From contig NZ_CALFXI010000013.1 of assembly GCF_937958065.1 (NCBI RefSeq), positions 1-60,521 of the forward strand: a stretch of DNA of 60,521 bases, given 5' to 3'. A model generated the notes under the pieces. The model saw nothing but the letters and a program-made list of their open reading frames with translations, was not told where the DNA came from and did not search any database. Positions 35,454 to 45,862 of this stretch are shown here, one piece after another; the stretch's first letter is position 1; each line of letters opens with the position of its first letter. Source of the DNA: an uncultured Steroidobacter sp. (lineage in GTDB: Bacteria > Pseudomonadota > Gammaproteobacteria > Steroidobacterales > Steroidobacteraceae). The position numbers and the translations under genes were made by a program.

Positions 35454-38249
35454 CTACTCCTGCCCGCCCAGCTCCAGCAGCAAGCGCTGGGCCGCGGCAC
35501 GATTCTCGAAGGCTGCCTGGCCGGCGAGCAGCTGGTTGAGCTGTTCCATGGCCTGCGCCTTCGCGCCCGTGCGGGCCAGAGCGGCAGCGTAGTGATACTT
35601 GATGTCGGCCGATGCGTTTGCCGAGGCCGCTGCCTGTTCCAGCAGCGGCAAGCCTTCGTTGGCCTGGCCGGTGTCGACCAGAATCCAGCCGAGCGTGTCC
35701 ATGATAGCTGGAAGCTGAGGCGCAAGTTGATGAGCCTGACGGGCAGTCGCGAGTGCCCGTTGATCGCGTTGCTCGTGATACAGCCACGCCAGGTTGTTCA
35801 GCGACGGCACGTGCTTGGGCTGACGTTGCACGATCTGCTCGTACTGTGCGATCGCCTTGCGGGCCTCGCCGCTCTTGAGATAAGCGTCGGCCAGCAAGGT
35901 GCGGAACGCCAGATCATCCGGATGCTCGCGCGACCAGCGCTCCAGCGGCTCGAGGGCATCGGGCAGCTTGCCGGCACTGCGCACCTGGAAGATCTTGGTC
36001 GCCAGCTCCGGCGCCGGCCGCAAAGCCGCTGCCGCTTCGTAGGCTCGTGAGGCTTCCGGATACCTTTGCAGAACGGTGTAGACCTCGCCTTCCAGCGCCA
36101 GCAGCTGCGGATCGTTCGGCCGGGTTTGTTTCAAGCCTTCGATGCGGCTCAACGCCGCCTCGCCGTTGCCTTCCTGAACTTCCAGGAACGCAAGCGCGCC
36201 GATGGCCGGCAGCCACTGCGGCTGCAGACTCAACGCCTTCTCCAGCGACTCGCGCGCCGGACCGCGTTGATTCAAACCCAATTGCGCGCGTCCCAAGTTC
36301 AACCACAGCAGCGGATTGCCCGCCTCGCTCGCGGTACCTTCCCTGAACATCGTCTGCGCCTGATCGAAGCGACCGCTCGCCAGATAGAGCATGCCCGCGG
36401 CGTTCAGCACGTCGCCGCGCTTCGATGAAGCATTCAACGCTGCATCGATCAGCTCGTCGGCCCGCTTGGCGTCATCCTTCGCCAGCGCGATACGCGCCAG
36501 CATCATGGGGGCCTCGACCAGCTTCGGATGGGCTTTGTGGAGCGCTTCGAGACGGCCGACCGCGGCGGGCTGATCGCCTTGCGCCAGCTCCAGTTCACTC
36601 AGGGCCAGCTGCGCGCCCGTGTTGGCCGGATCCTGATCGATCAAGCGCTGCAAGGCGCTTCGAGCCGCGTCCGGACGGCGAGCCGCCCACTCCAGGCGGG
36701 CCAGCGCGAACAGCAGCTCCGGTTGCTTCGGATTCCTGGCGAGCGCGTCGTCGATCAATGCCCGGCCCTTATCCACCTCGCCACTGCGCGCATGAAAACC
36801 GGCCGCGATTCCAACCGCGGCCGGTTGGTTGCCGTACCTGGTCAACATGCTTTGAACTTGCGTACGCGCGGCGGCCGGGCCTTCCGCAGCTGCGACGGCT
36901 TGGATCAACAATGCTTCGCGACGTGGGTCGATCTCGGGACCACTCTCCACTCCACGCAACAGCGCAACGGCCTTCTTCGCCGCGCCTGCCTGCACATAGG
37001 CGCTCGCCAACTGAAGCTGCAGGCCGCGACTGTTCGGGGCGTCCTTCAGGGCCTGTTCCAGGGTTTCGATGGTTTGTGCATCGGCGCCCGCGGCGACGCG
37101 TACTCCTTCGAACAAATGGGTCAGGCGCGAATCGTCGGCGTTCGTCTCGATCGCCGGCACCAGCACTCGAAGCGCACCGTCCGGATCCTGCAGGCGCATG
37201 CGCACCTGCGCCAGCAACTGCCTCGCCTCGAGATTCTGCGGAGCCTGCTCGACGACCTGATTCAACTCCCGGCTCGCCTGCTCCAGGTTGCCTTGCGCGA
37301 CCAGCGCGACGCCGAGCAGATAGCGCGCTTGTGTGAATTGCGGGGCGGCATTCACCAGGCGACGCAAACCGCTCGCAGCACCCGCGTAGTCATTCGCAGC
37401 CATCGAGATGCGCGCTGACATCAACGTGGACAGCGGCGAGCCGGCGGCAATGCGATTCATTGCGTCGAGGTTGGCGCGTGCCGCGTCGAGGTTGCGGCTG
37501 GCGAGCTGCATCTCGATCAAAGTCGACAACAGGGATATCTGGCGCGTCGCTTCGAGCTGCTCGTCCGCCAGCCCCTTGGCTTTGAGCAGCGCTTTCTCAG
37601 CCTCTTCCGTCCGGCTGGCGCGAGCAAGGATCGCACCCTGTGAGTACCAAGCAAGCGCGGACTGGGGATGTTTCTGCGTGAGCTGGGTGGCTAGCGACAA
37701 GGCGCCGGGTGCATCGCCCTGCGCGGCCATCGTATCGATGATGCCGACCTGCGCATCGATCAGTTCCGGGTCGGCTTGCGCCGCGGCACGAAACGCCTGT
37801 TGAGCTTCCGCGGTCTTGCCCAGGCCCTGCAGGGCGAAGCCTCGATACAAGTCGACCCGCGCCGGCTTGATTTGCTCCGATGAGGCGGCGGCGAGCTTTT
37901 CCAGCGCGGCAGCGAAGCGTCCCAGCGCCAGGTCGATACGAACCCTCAGTTCGAGATGCGGATCGGTGCCGTTCGCTTCGGGCAGACGATTGAGCTCGAC
38001 CTCGGCGTTGGTGGGATCTCCCAGCCACAGCGCGACTTCGGCCAGCAGCGCGCGCGCTTCGTGCAGATTCGAATCCTTCTGCAAGGCATTCTTCAGCTCG
38101 ACCAGGGCGCGGCGATAATCGCCTTCGGCCACCGCAGATTGCGCACGTTCATAGCGCTGCTTCGGGCTCATGAGAAAGTCGCAGCCGGCGCTCGTCAGCA
38201 GTACTGCTCCGAGCACGGCGCTCACCATCAGCGTGCGGACCTTCAACAT
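35454..38249 (-). CDS. prsT: TPR-repeat lipoprotein PrsT (PEP-CTERM system)
   Basis: A 931-residue lipoprotein built almost wholly of tetratricopeptide repeats. The signal peptide ends in LTSAGC (lipobox, Cys23); repeats run from about residue 35 to the end, with recurring A-x-x-x-Y/L, LGxxxxA and P-N/D turns. Family TIGR02917 is found with prsK/prsR and exosortase. I use the ATG at 38249 with GGAGAG in front; a longer frame would lack a signal peptide and overlap the exosortase. It probably scaffolds secretion or assembly in the periplasm. The gap to the exosortase is 14 bases. Confidence 0.9.
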   Translation of the reverse strand: MLKVRTLMVSAVLGAVLLTSAGCDFLMSPKQRYERAQSAVAEGDYRRALVELKNALQKDSNLHEARALLAEVALWLGDPTNAEVELNRLPEANGTDPHLELRVRIDLALGRFAAALEKLAAASSEQIKPARVDLYRGFALQGLGKTAEAQQAFRAAAQADPELIDAQVGIIDTMAAQGDAPGALSLATQLTQKHPQSALAWYSQGAILARASRTEEAEKALLKAKGLADEQLEATRQISLLSTLIEMQLASRNLDAARANLDAMNRIAAGSPLSTLMSARISMAANDYAGAASGLRRLVNAAPQFTQARYLLGVALVAQGNLEQASRELNQVVEQAPQNLEARQLLAQVRMRLQDPDGALRVLVPAIETNADDSRLTHLFEGVRVAAGADAQTIETLEQALKDAPNSRGLQLQLASAYVQAGAAKKAVALLRGVESGPEIDPRREALLIQAVAAAEGPAAARTQVQSMLTRYGNQPAAVGIAAGFHARSGEVDKGRALIDDALARNPKQPELLFALARLEWAARRPDAARSALQRLIDQDPANTGAQLALSELELAQGDQPAAVGRLEALHKAHPKLVEAPMMLARIALAKDDAKRADELIDAALNASSKRGDVLNAAGMLYLASGRFDQAQTMFREGTASEAGNPLLWLNLGRAQLGLNQRGPARESLEKALSLQPQWLPAIGALAFLEVQEGNGEAALSRIEGLKQTRPNDPQLLALEGEVYTVLQRYPEASRAYEAAAALRPAPELATKIFQVRSAGKLPDALEPLERWSREHPDDLAFRTLLADAYLKSGEARKAIAQYEQIVQRQPKHVPSLNNLAWLYHEQRDQRALATARQAHQLAPQLPAIMDTLGWILVDTGQANEGLPLLEQAAASANASADIKYHYAAALARTGAKAQAMEQLNQLLAGQAAFENRAAAQRLLLELGGQE

Positions 38250-38263
38250 CTGCTGCTCTCCGA

Positions 38264-39784
38264 TTAATGCGCGGCGTTGGCCGAGAGGTTCGTTGTGAGA
38301 TCGCGCAAAGCAGCGCGCGCGGCCGAGCACTCTTCGCCCTGGCAGCGCGTTCTGAACGCGACCACCGCCGACAGCGGTGCCGAGACCAACGATCGCACGC
38401 CGTATTGAATCTGCATGGGCAAGGTCCGGTCGTACCAGACCGCATCGAGACGATAGGCATACCACAGCAGCCAGCGATCGCCCCTAGAGTCGGTCGCTTC
38501 CACCTCCATCCAAGCGCCGTGCCCCGCACTGCCCTGGCGTCGGGTAGTCAGCGTTTCGCCGCTGATGGAATTGTTGAAGGCGACCAGTTCCTTGCCCTGA
38601 TGCTGGTCGCCGTAAAGTGCGGCGTAACTTTCGACCGAATCGGTCTCCTTGGAGTAACGCGCGCGCTGAATCATATCGGCGCCTGCGAATACCGGCTGCC
38701 AGTCATCATCACGCGTGCCCTGTTCCGCCGACCAACCATCGAGCCTCGCCGGCAGCAAGCGAGGCAACTGATCCTGCGGAATCGTGTTGCGATCTGCGAG
38801 CAGCCACACCGGCGCGACCAGCAAGCCGACCAGCGCAAGTGCCGCACCCCGCCACGACATCGGTCCGCTCTTCGGCGCCGACTCCGCCTGCGCCGACGCT
38901 TCGGGCTGCGCCGGCCAGCGCCGCACGATCAGAAAGAAAATCACCATGGTGCCGACGAACATCATCCAGCCGAAGCTGTAATGCTCCTCTCTCACCAGGT
39001 AGTGCTGCATGTCCGTCATGTGCGCAGCCACGGCGATGATGAAGATGCGAACCCAGTTGGTCAGCATCGCGAGCACCGCCGCCAGCACGACCAGCTTGAC
39101 GCGCGTCCACCACGAATCCCGGTTCAGCTCGCCATACAACACCGCGATCGCGATACCCACGATCAGGAAGTGCAGACCGCTGCAGCCGCCGGCGATCTCC
39201 AGCGACCCCGCCGGAAGCGTGAAGGTATTTCCCGAGAAATACGCCGGGATGCCCGCGGTCCGCAGCAGCATGCGAACCGCGAACGTGGAGATGGATTGCA
39301 GCAGCGGATTGATCGCGTCCCACAGCGGGACCGCGAAATAGAGAAATGCGAACGGCAGCCAGTTGCGCCGCGCCGCCTGGAATCCGTAGGCCGCGATGAA
39401 TGCGCCGAAGATCATGGTCGGCAGTAGCGCCTGATGCGCGATACGAATGCCGGCCCGATAGGCGATCAGCCAGACCACACTCGCCGCGAGCACCGCGACA
39501 CAGGCCAGAACGCTGGGCCGGATCTCGACCTCGGACCACTCCGCTCGATTCCGCCACAGCAGCCACAAGCTCATCGCGACGATCAGATAGCCGTGCGTAT
39601 ACGAGCGGCGGATCGTGTCTTCCCATTGCTCGATGAGCGAGGCAGTGGTCGGCCAGAACAGCAGAAAACCCAGCACCAGCAGCGCCATCGCCCCGAGCGC
39701 ACGCAAGGTGCGATTGCGAGCGAGGGCGCGGGGATCGAGCGCTAGGGTCGTCGGGTCTGTCGACGACCAACCTGGTGTGGCCAT
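38264..39784 (-). CDS. xrtA: Exosortase A (XrtA/EpsH) fused to an EpsI domain
   Basis: A 506-residue polytopic protein. The exosortase half has about eight membrane helices and the catalytic residues in the expected order: Cys201 in AGGCSGLHF, Arg246 in LTNWVRIF and His268 in REEHYSFGW. It would cut PEP-CTERM tails at the outer face of the inner membrane. From about residue 300 the EpsI-like domain follows, ending in a periplasmic globular part (LPARLDGWSAEQG onward). Its partners prsT, prsR and prsK flank it with gaps of 13-20 bases. Confidence 0.94.
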   Translation of the reverse strand: MATPGWSSTDPTTLALDPRALARNRTLRALGAMALLVLGFLLFWPTTASLIEQWEDTIRRSYTHGYLIVAMSLWLLWRNRAEWSEVEIRPSVLACVAVLAASVVWLIAYRAGIRIAHQALLPTMIFGAFIAAYGFQAARRNWLPFAFLYFAVPLWDAINPLLQSISTFAVRMLLRTAGIPAYFSGNTFTLPAGSLEIAGGCSGLHFLIVGIAIAVLYGELNRDSWWTRVKLVVLAAVLAMLTNWVRIFIIAVAAHMTDMQHYLVREEHYSFGWMMFVGTMVIFFLIVRRWPAQPEASAQAESAPKSGPMSWRGAALALVGLLVAPVWLLADRNTIPQDQLPRLLPARLDGWSAEQGTRDDDWQPVFAGADMIQRARYSKETDSVESYAALYGDQHQGKELVAFNNSISGETLTTRRQGSAGHGAWMEVEATDSRGDRWLLWYAYRLDAVWYDRTLPMQIQYGVRSLVSAPLSAVVAFRTRCQGEECSAARAALRDLTTNLSANAAH

Positions 39785-39797
39785 CGTCAGTGCGCCG

Positions 39798-41153
<1,356 letters not shown>

Positions 41154-41173
41154 GATCTTGCTCCTGTGGAAGC

Positions 41174-43261
41174 TCAGCTGTTCACGGCGCTGTTCGGCGC
41201 GGCCGCGCTCGCATCCTGGTTCTGAGAAAGCGGAAGGCTAACTGCAAAACGGGTTCCCTGTCCGGGACTGCTCTGCACTTCCACGTCCCCGCCGAGCAAG
41301 CGGATGTATTCACGGACCTGATAGGCGCCGATGCCCATGCCCTTGGCACCCTTGGTGCTGTCGAACGGGCGGAACAGGCGGTTGCGGATGAAGTCCGCGT
41401 CCATGCCGGCGCCGGTGTCTTCCACCACCAGGTGGGCCTCGCGGCCATTGTGTCCGATGCTCACCGACACCGTGCCGTTCTCGCTGGTTGCGTCCTGGGC
41501 GTTGCGGATGATGTGTTCGATGACCACCGAGAGGCGCTCCGCATTGGCCATCACCATCACCGGCTGCCCCGGCTGCAACTGCGGCTTGGGCGCGCGATAG
41601 CTGCAACGAGACACGGCCTGCTGCGCCAGCTCGCGCAGGTCGGCCGCAACGTGCCGATCGGCCGAGGTCGAACCGCGCAGCTGCTCGATCAGCTTGGTCA
41701 TGCGATCGGCGGCATTGGCGATCGTTTCCATCGCGTCGTCGACGAATTCCGGCTTGTGCTTGTGACGCGGGGCATTGGCGCCGATCAGCTTGAGCTGCGC
41801 CACCGAGTTCTTCAGGTCGTGCATCATGAACGCGGTCAGGCGGTTGTACGCCTCGAACTGGCGGCTCTCGGCCAGGCGGCGGTCCGCATCCTGTTGCGCG
41901 ATGTGAGTGGCCACGTGGCGGCCCAGCGTCTTGAGCAAGTCTCGATCTTCGTACGTCAATTCGAACGGCGGGGGCGGATCGTACAACACCACGAAGCCCA
42001 CCAGCCGGTCCAATTGCAGCATCGGCGACACGATGCGCAATCGCTCGTTGTCGAGCAGCCAGGACGGCATGGCGATGTTGCCGTAGAAATCCGGCGCGCG
42101 GCGGAACTCCTCGGTATCGATGATCCATTGCTTGCCGGCGAGGAACTGCGGCAGATCGTCGTCGGCGGAGATGCTCGCCGGCAACCCAAGCGAATCGATG
42201 CTCATGGGCCACGCGGCATAGGGCAGGAACTTCTTGCCCGTCTCATCGCGCAGGAACAGGAAACCGCCGGGGCTGGTGAAAATCTGCGCCATGGCGCGCA
42301 CGGCTGTACGGCCGACATCCCCCTCTTCGGTCGAGGACAGCGTGCCGATGAAGCGCAGCCATTCGATGCGATAGTCGTATTTGTTGCGATAGAAGTGCTT
42401 GCTGATGAAGACCCGCGTGTGCCGCCGCAGCGGCGCCGACGTCACCAGGCTGGCGAGCACGACGACGGCGCCCGCGAAGAACACGATCTGACCCACATTG
42501 CCCCACGCCCCGCCGATCTCGCGGACATACAAGCCGCCGAGCGCCATCACCGTGAGATAGGAGCCGATGACCAGAACGGTCGTCGAATAGAAAACGATCT
42601 GCCGGGACACGAACACATCCAGCGACCACTCGGGATTGCGGCGCGCCGCGATCGCGATCAAGGGCATCGCAAACGCGTTGAGGATGCCCCGCGAGGTCCA
42701 CGCATCGATGGACACGGCGCGCAGCAGCTCGGTCTGCGAATACAGGAACAGGTCATAGGCGAACAGCGTGCCCACCCCGATGATGAAGTATTTCAGCGAG
42801 CGACGCGCGATCTGCGAGGAGTTGCGATAGATCTGTTCGAGCAGGATCAAGGCCAGCAGCGACAGCGCCAGTCCGGCGCGCGACAGCAGCAGGGTCGGAT
42901 TGATGATGGCAACGCCGAAATGCTCGAGCACTGGCAGCACCACAGCCGCACCGAGCAGCAGGACGCACAAGGCGCGCGCCGCGGTGGCGAGAAGTCTGGG
43001 AGCCGCGATGCCGGCGATCGCAACCAATGTCAGCAGCCAGGCGCCGCCACGGATGGATTCGGCAAGATAGATGACCAGCACCGGCACGTGCCCGGTGTAA
43101 CTCTGCGCAGCCAGAATCCCGGCCCAGATGGCCGTAACCGCGCTGGCAACGATCAGGTGCGCACCCTGCTGCCGACCACGCCAGGCGGTGATCAGCAGTA
43201 GGGTCAACACCAGGAAGCTCAGCGCCGCGATGCCATAGCTGGCAATGCCGAACGCACTCAT
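41174..43261 (-). CDS. prsK: PrsK: PEP-CTERM system histidine kinase
   Basis: A 695-residue membrane sensor kinase: about eight N-terminal helices, a GAF-like middle region (about 315-460), the H-box MMHDLKN (His481), then HIIRNAQDAT (N box), DTGAGMD and KGMGIGAY (G boxes). It phosphorylates PrsR. The stimulus is unknown. It starts ten bases after the stop of the initiating sugar transferase gene, so transferase, kinase, regulator and exosortase are probably cotranscribed. Confidence 0.94.
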   Translation of the reverse strand: MSAFGIASYGIAALSFLVLTLLLITAWRGRQQGAHLIVASAVTAIWAGILAAQSYTGHVPVLVIYLAESIRGGAWLLTLVAIAGIAAPRLLATAARALCVLLLGAAVVLPVLEHFGVAIINPTLLLSRAGLALSLLALILLEQIYRNSSQIARRSLKYFIIGVGTLFAYDLFLYSQTELLRAVSIDAWTSRGILNAFAMPLIAIAARRNPEWSLDVFVSRQIVFYSTTVLVIGSYLTVMALGGLYVREIGGAWGNVGQIVFFAGAVVVLASLVTSAPLRRHTRVFISKHFYRNKYDYRIEWLRFIGTLSSTEEGDVGRTAVRAMAQIFTSPGGFLFLRDETGKKFLPYAAWPMSIDSLGLPASISADDDLPQFLAGKQWIIDTEEFRRAPDFYGNIAMPSWLLDNERLRIVSPMLQLDRLVGFVVLYDPPPPFELTYEDRDLLKTLGRHVATHIAQQDADRRLAESRQFEAYNRLTAFMMHDLKNSVAQLKLIGANAPRHKHKPEFVDDAMETIANAADRMTKLIEQLRGSTSADRHVAADLRELAQQAVSRCSYRAPKPQLQPGQPVMVMANAERLSVVIEHIIRNAQDATSENGTVSVSIGHNGREAHLVVEDTGAGMDADFIRNRLFRPFDSTKGAKGMGIGAYQVREYIRLLGGDVEVQSSPGQGTRFAVSLPLSQNQDASAAAPNSAVNS

Positions 43262-43271
43262 TCAGGAGCTC

Positions 43272-44669
43272 TCAACGCGCGCCCTTTCTCCACACGATCA
43301 CTTCCACGGTCTGGACCAGGATGGCCAGATAGAACAGCAAACTGTGGTTTTTGACGTAGAACAGATCGTATTGCAGTTTCTCGATGGCGTCCTGTTCGGA
43401 GGAGCCATACGGATAGCACAGCTGCGCCCAGCCGGTGATGCCCGGCTTGATGGTGTGACGTTCGCGATAGTACGGAATGCGTTCCTCGAGCTGCCCGACG
43501 AACTCCGGACGCTCCGGGCGCGGCCCGACGAAGCTCATCTCACCGCGCAGCACGTTCAGGATCTGCGGCAGCTCGTCGATGCGCGTGAGACGGGTGAACG
43601 CACCGATCGGCGTCACTCGCGAGTCGTTCTTCTGTGCCCACTGCGCGCCGTCCTTCTCCGCATCCTCGCGCATGCTGCGGAACTTCAGCAGCCGGAACGG
43701 CCGGCCGTACTGCCCCACTCGCACCTGGCGATAAAAGATCGTGGCCTTCGGACCTTCCATGATCTTGATGGCCAGCGCCGTCAGCACCATGACGGGCGCC
43801 GCCACGACCAGCAATACCAGGCTGGCGAGAATATCGAAGCCGCGCTCCAGGGTGTCGTGGATCCGGCCGCGGCCGAAGCCCTCGGAAAAGATCATCCAGC
43901 TCGGGTTGAGCAGGTCCAGGCGCACCTTGCCGGTCTCGCGCTCCAGGAAGGTCACCAGCTCCAGGATGTCGACTCCTTCCAGCCGGCACTCGAGCAACTG
44001 ATCCATCGGAAAGCGACGGCGGCGATCGTCCATGGCCACCACGATCTCGTCGATGCGGTGCTTCTCGCAGAGGGTGAGCAGATCGACCGTGGTCGGCAGC
44101 TTCTCGTTCTCCGGGACGTCGGATCCCTCGTCCCCTTCCGCCGGCACGTATCCGACGACCACGAAGCCGCGACGATCCGAACGACGCCGCAGGCGCGCGA
44201 TGCTCGCGCCGCGCCGGCCCGAGCCGTAGACCAGCACGCGCCGCTTGAACAGGTCTTCATCGACCAGCGTGTCGAACACCACCCGCGCGATCACCGAACC
44301 GCCGAACGCGATCACCAGGCTGATCAGCAGCGCACCGCGCCCGATGTGCAGGTCCGGGAACAGGTAGAACAGGATGGTGATGAACATGGCGCCGCCGATC
44401 ACGCTGGCTGCAACGCGCGCGATCAGACCGGCCAGGCGCGAGCGCTGACGGGAGTTGTACAGGCCCATGGCGGCCATGCTGATGAACAGCACCCCCGCGA
44501 AGACCAGGCCGCGCGGCAGCATCGGGCCGAGCATCTCCTCCGCCAGCGGCTGCGAGTTGAAGCGCAGGTAGGCCGCGGCATAGGGCGCAAAGAAGAAGAT
44601 CACACCTTCGATGACCGCGAGCACGGCCAGGTGCAGGTGCCAGTAATGTTGGAAAATTCGAATCGCCAC
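43272..44669 (-). CDS. Initiating sugar-phosphate transferase, XrtA system (TIGR03013, EpsB/WbaP-like)
   Basis: A 465-residue polyisoprenyl-phosphate hexose-1-phosphate transferase. N-terminal membrane helices are followed by a Rossmann-like segment (VLVYGSGRRGASI) and the C-terminal Bac_transf domain: FDILASLVLLVVAAPVM, FYRQVRVGQYGRPFRLLKFR, RIDELPQILNVLRGEMSFVG and RHTIKPGITGWAQ. It primes repeat-unit synthesis on the lipid carrier. The start is GTG at 44669, giving an Ala-Ile-Arg N-terminus; it heads the long minus-strand block. Confidence 0.93.
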   Translation of the reverse strand: MAIRIFQHYWHLHLAVLAVIEGVIFFFAPYAAAYLRFNSQPLAEEMLGPMLPRGLVFAGVLFISMAAMGLYNSRQRSRLAGLIARVAASVIGGAMFITILFYLFPDLHIGRGALLISLVIAFGGSVIARVVFDTLVDEDLFKRRVLVYGSGRRGASIARLRRRSDRRGFVVVGYVPAEGDEGSDVPENEKLPTTVDLLTLCEKHRIDEIVVAMDDRRRRFPMDQLLECRLEGVDILELVTFLERETGKVRLDLLNPSWMIFSEGFGRGRIHDTLERGFDILASLVLLVVAAPVMVLTALAIKIMEGPKATIFYRQVRVGQYGRPFRLLKFRSMREDAEKDGAQWAQKNDSRVTPIGAFTRLTRIDELPQILNVLRGEMSFVGPRPERPEFVGQLEERIPYYRERHTIKPGITGWAQLCYPYGSSEQDAIEKLQYDLFYVKNHSLLFYLAILVQTVEVIVWRKGAR

Positions 44670-44851
44670 GCGTTATTTCGAGCCTTTTCGCAAACGTTCG
44701 CTTCTGATCGGTCCGGCCGGCCGGCTATTGAGCGCCAGTAGCGCGCGGCGCACCAGCGGCCGTAAGTCTAGTCATCCCACCCTCGCAGCCGCGTGAAGGC
44801 AGTCACACGCGCTACTGTCAAATCCACGACCCCGTCTCAGGCCGCCCCAAT

Positions 44852-44888
44852 AGCCCGGAGAAATCCGACGGAAGGCGGATTCCGGGCT
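44852..44888. repeat. Two-part hairpin in the divergent promoter region
   Basis: AGCCCGGA at 44852-44859 pairs with TCCGGGCT at 44881-44888, and inside it ATCCG at 44863-44867 pairs with CGGAT at 44876-44880. Neither side has a T-run, so it is more likely a regulator site or RNA structure than a terminator. Confidence 0.6.
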
Positions 44889-44901
44889 GTAGGCGCACTC
44901 T

Positions 44902-44935
44902 TCAATTGACAATCATTCGCATTTGTTTTTACATG
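44902..44935 (+). promoter_or_regulatory. Fur-box-like operator over a bfd promoter
   Basis: The 19-base stretch 44902-44920 matches the Fur consensus (GATAATGATAATCATTATC) at 12 positions, with an intact AATCATT core. It overlaps a perfect TTGACA -35 hexamer (44906-44911). The -10 in the following AT-rich run is weak (TTACAT or a near variant). The arrangement fits iron repression of the bfd-bfr genes downstream. Confidence 0.6.
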
Positions 44936-44985
44936 ATGGCCAATCGCCGCGACGCACGCCAGTCGCGCAGAATCGAGAGCCAACC

Positions 44986-45174
44986 ATGTACATTTGCGTG
45001 TGCAATGCCATCAGCGACCGCCAGATCCGCGAGACCGTCGATCAAGGCGCGGCCTCGCTGTTCGAAGTCCAGATGCGCCTGCCGGTCGCCAGCTGCTGCG
45101 GCCGATGCGAAGATTCTGCGCGAGAAGTGATTGAGTCTCATATCGAATCTGCGAATCGTCCCGCTGCCGCCTAG
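44986..45174 (+). CDS. bfd: Bacterioferritin-associated ferredoxin
   Basis: A 62-residue [2Fe-2S] protein of the BFD family. The cluster ligands are visible as C-x-C near the start (YICVCNAIS) and C-x2-C (CCGRC). It reduces the haem of bacterioferritin to release iron. The ATG is preceded by GAGAG; an upstream ATG in the frame would add 21 residues not found in the family. Bacterioferritin follows 141 bases downstream. Confidence 0.92.
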   Translation: MYICVCNAISDRQIRETVDQGAASLFEVQMRLPVASCCGRCEDSAREVIESHIESANRPAAA

Positions 45175-45315
45175 CCAAGGCCGCGTATTCTCGCGGTAAT
45201 TCGTCGATTCGTCTCCCCTCTTCTGATGCTGCGCCGGCGCGCAGTTGCCTCGCTCCGCGCCGCTCTCCAACATTCGCGGCTTTCTTGCCATCAATCGAGT
45301 CCGGAAGGAGAGCAT

Positions 45316-45795
45316 ATGCAGGGCCACGCAACGGTATTGCGTCATCTCAACAACGTTCTGAAGAACGAGCTGACGGCCATCAACCAGTATTTCCTGCATG
45401 CCCGCATGTTCGAGCACTGGGGGCTGAAGAAGCTCGGCGAGTACACCTATAAAGAATCCATCGACGAGATGAAGCATGCCGACCGGCTGATCAAGCGCAT
45501 CCTGTTCCTGGACGGCCTGCCGAACCTGCAGGACCTGGGCAAGCTGCTGATCGGCGAGAATGTCGAAGAGGCGCTGAACTGCGACCTGAAGCTGGAGATG
45601 CAGGCCCATCCGGACCTGCGCCAGGCCATCGCCGATTGCGAGCAGCTGTCCGATTACGTCTCGCGCGAGCTGTTCGAAGACATCCTCCAGTCCGAGGAGG
45701 AGCACATCGACTGGCTGGAAACGCAGCTCGATCTGATCAAGCGGGTCGGCATCCAGAACTACTGCCAGTCTCAGATGGAGACGGCCGAGGACTGA
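45316..45795 (+). CDS. bfr: Bacterioferritin
   Basis: A 159-residue haem-containing ferritin. Ferroxidase ligands include Glu18 (KNELTAINQYF), Glu51 and His54 (ESIDEMKHAD), and Met52 is the haem ligand. Later acids are in SEEEHIDWLE. It stores iron as a 24-mer in the cytoplasm. The ATG follows AAGGAG at ideal spacing. It lies behind bfd, and the Fur-like site upstream of bfd may control both. Confidence 0.95.
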   Translation: MQGHATVLRHLNNVLKNELTAINQYFLHARMFEHWGLKKLGEYTYKESIDEMKHADRLIKRILFLDGLPNLQDLGKLLIGENVEEALNCDLKLEMQAHPDLRQAIADCEQLSDYVSRELFEDILQSEEEHIDWLETQLDLIKRVGIQNYCQSQMETAED

Positions 45796-45799
45796 AAGA

Positions 45800-45856
45800 A
45801 ACGGGCGGCCCCCGCTCCCAGCATCCTGGGGTCGGGACCGCCCGTTCGATTCGCGC
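45800..45856. terminator. Bidirectional terminator between bfr and the Ig/Fn3 gene
   Basis: AACGGGCGG (45800-45808) pairs with CCGCCCGTT (45848-45856), and the sequence between is itself partly self-complementary (around CCCAGCATCCTGGGG). On the minus strand it is followed by TCTTTC. It stands between two convergent genes. Confidence 0.7.
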
Positions 45857-45862
45857 TTCCGA

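Larger units (their letters stand above)
44670..44985. other. Divergent promoter region between the EPS block and bfd
   Basis: The 316-base gap separates the minus-strand exopolysaccharide block from the iron-storage genes. It contains a large imperfect hairpin at 44852-44888 and a Fur-box-like site with a consensus -35 hexamer (described separately). The promoter of the long minus-strand block should lie here, but I cannot identify a clear -35/-10 pair or a good sigma-54 site facing it. Confidence 0.6.
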
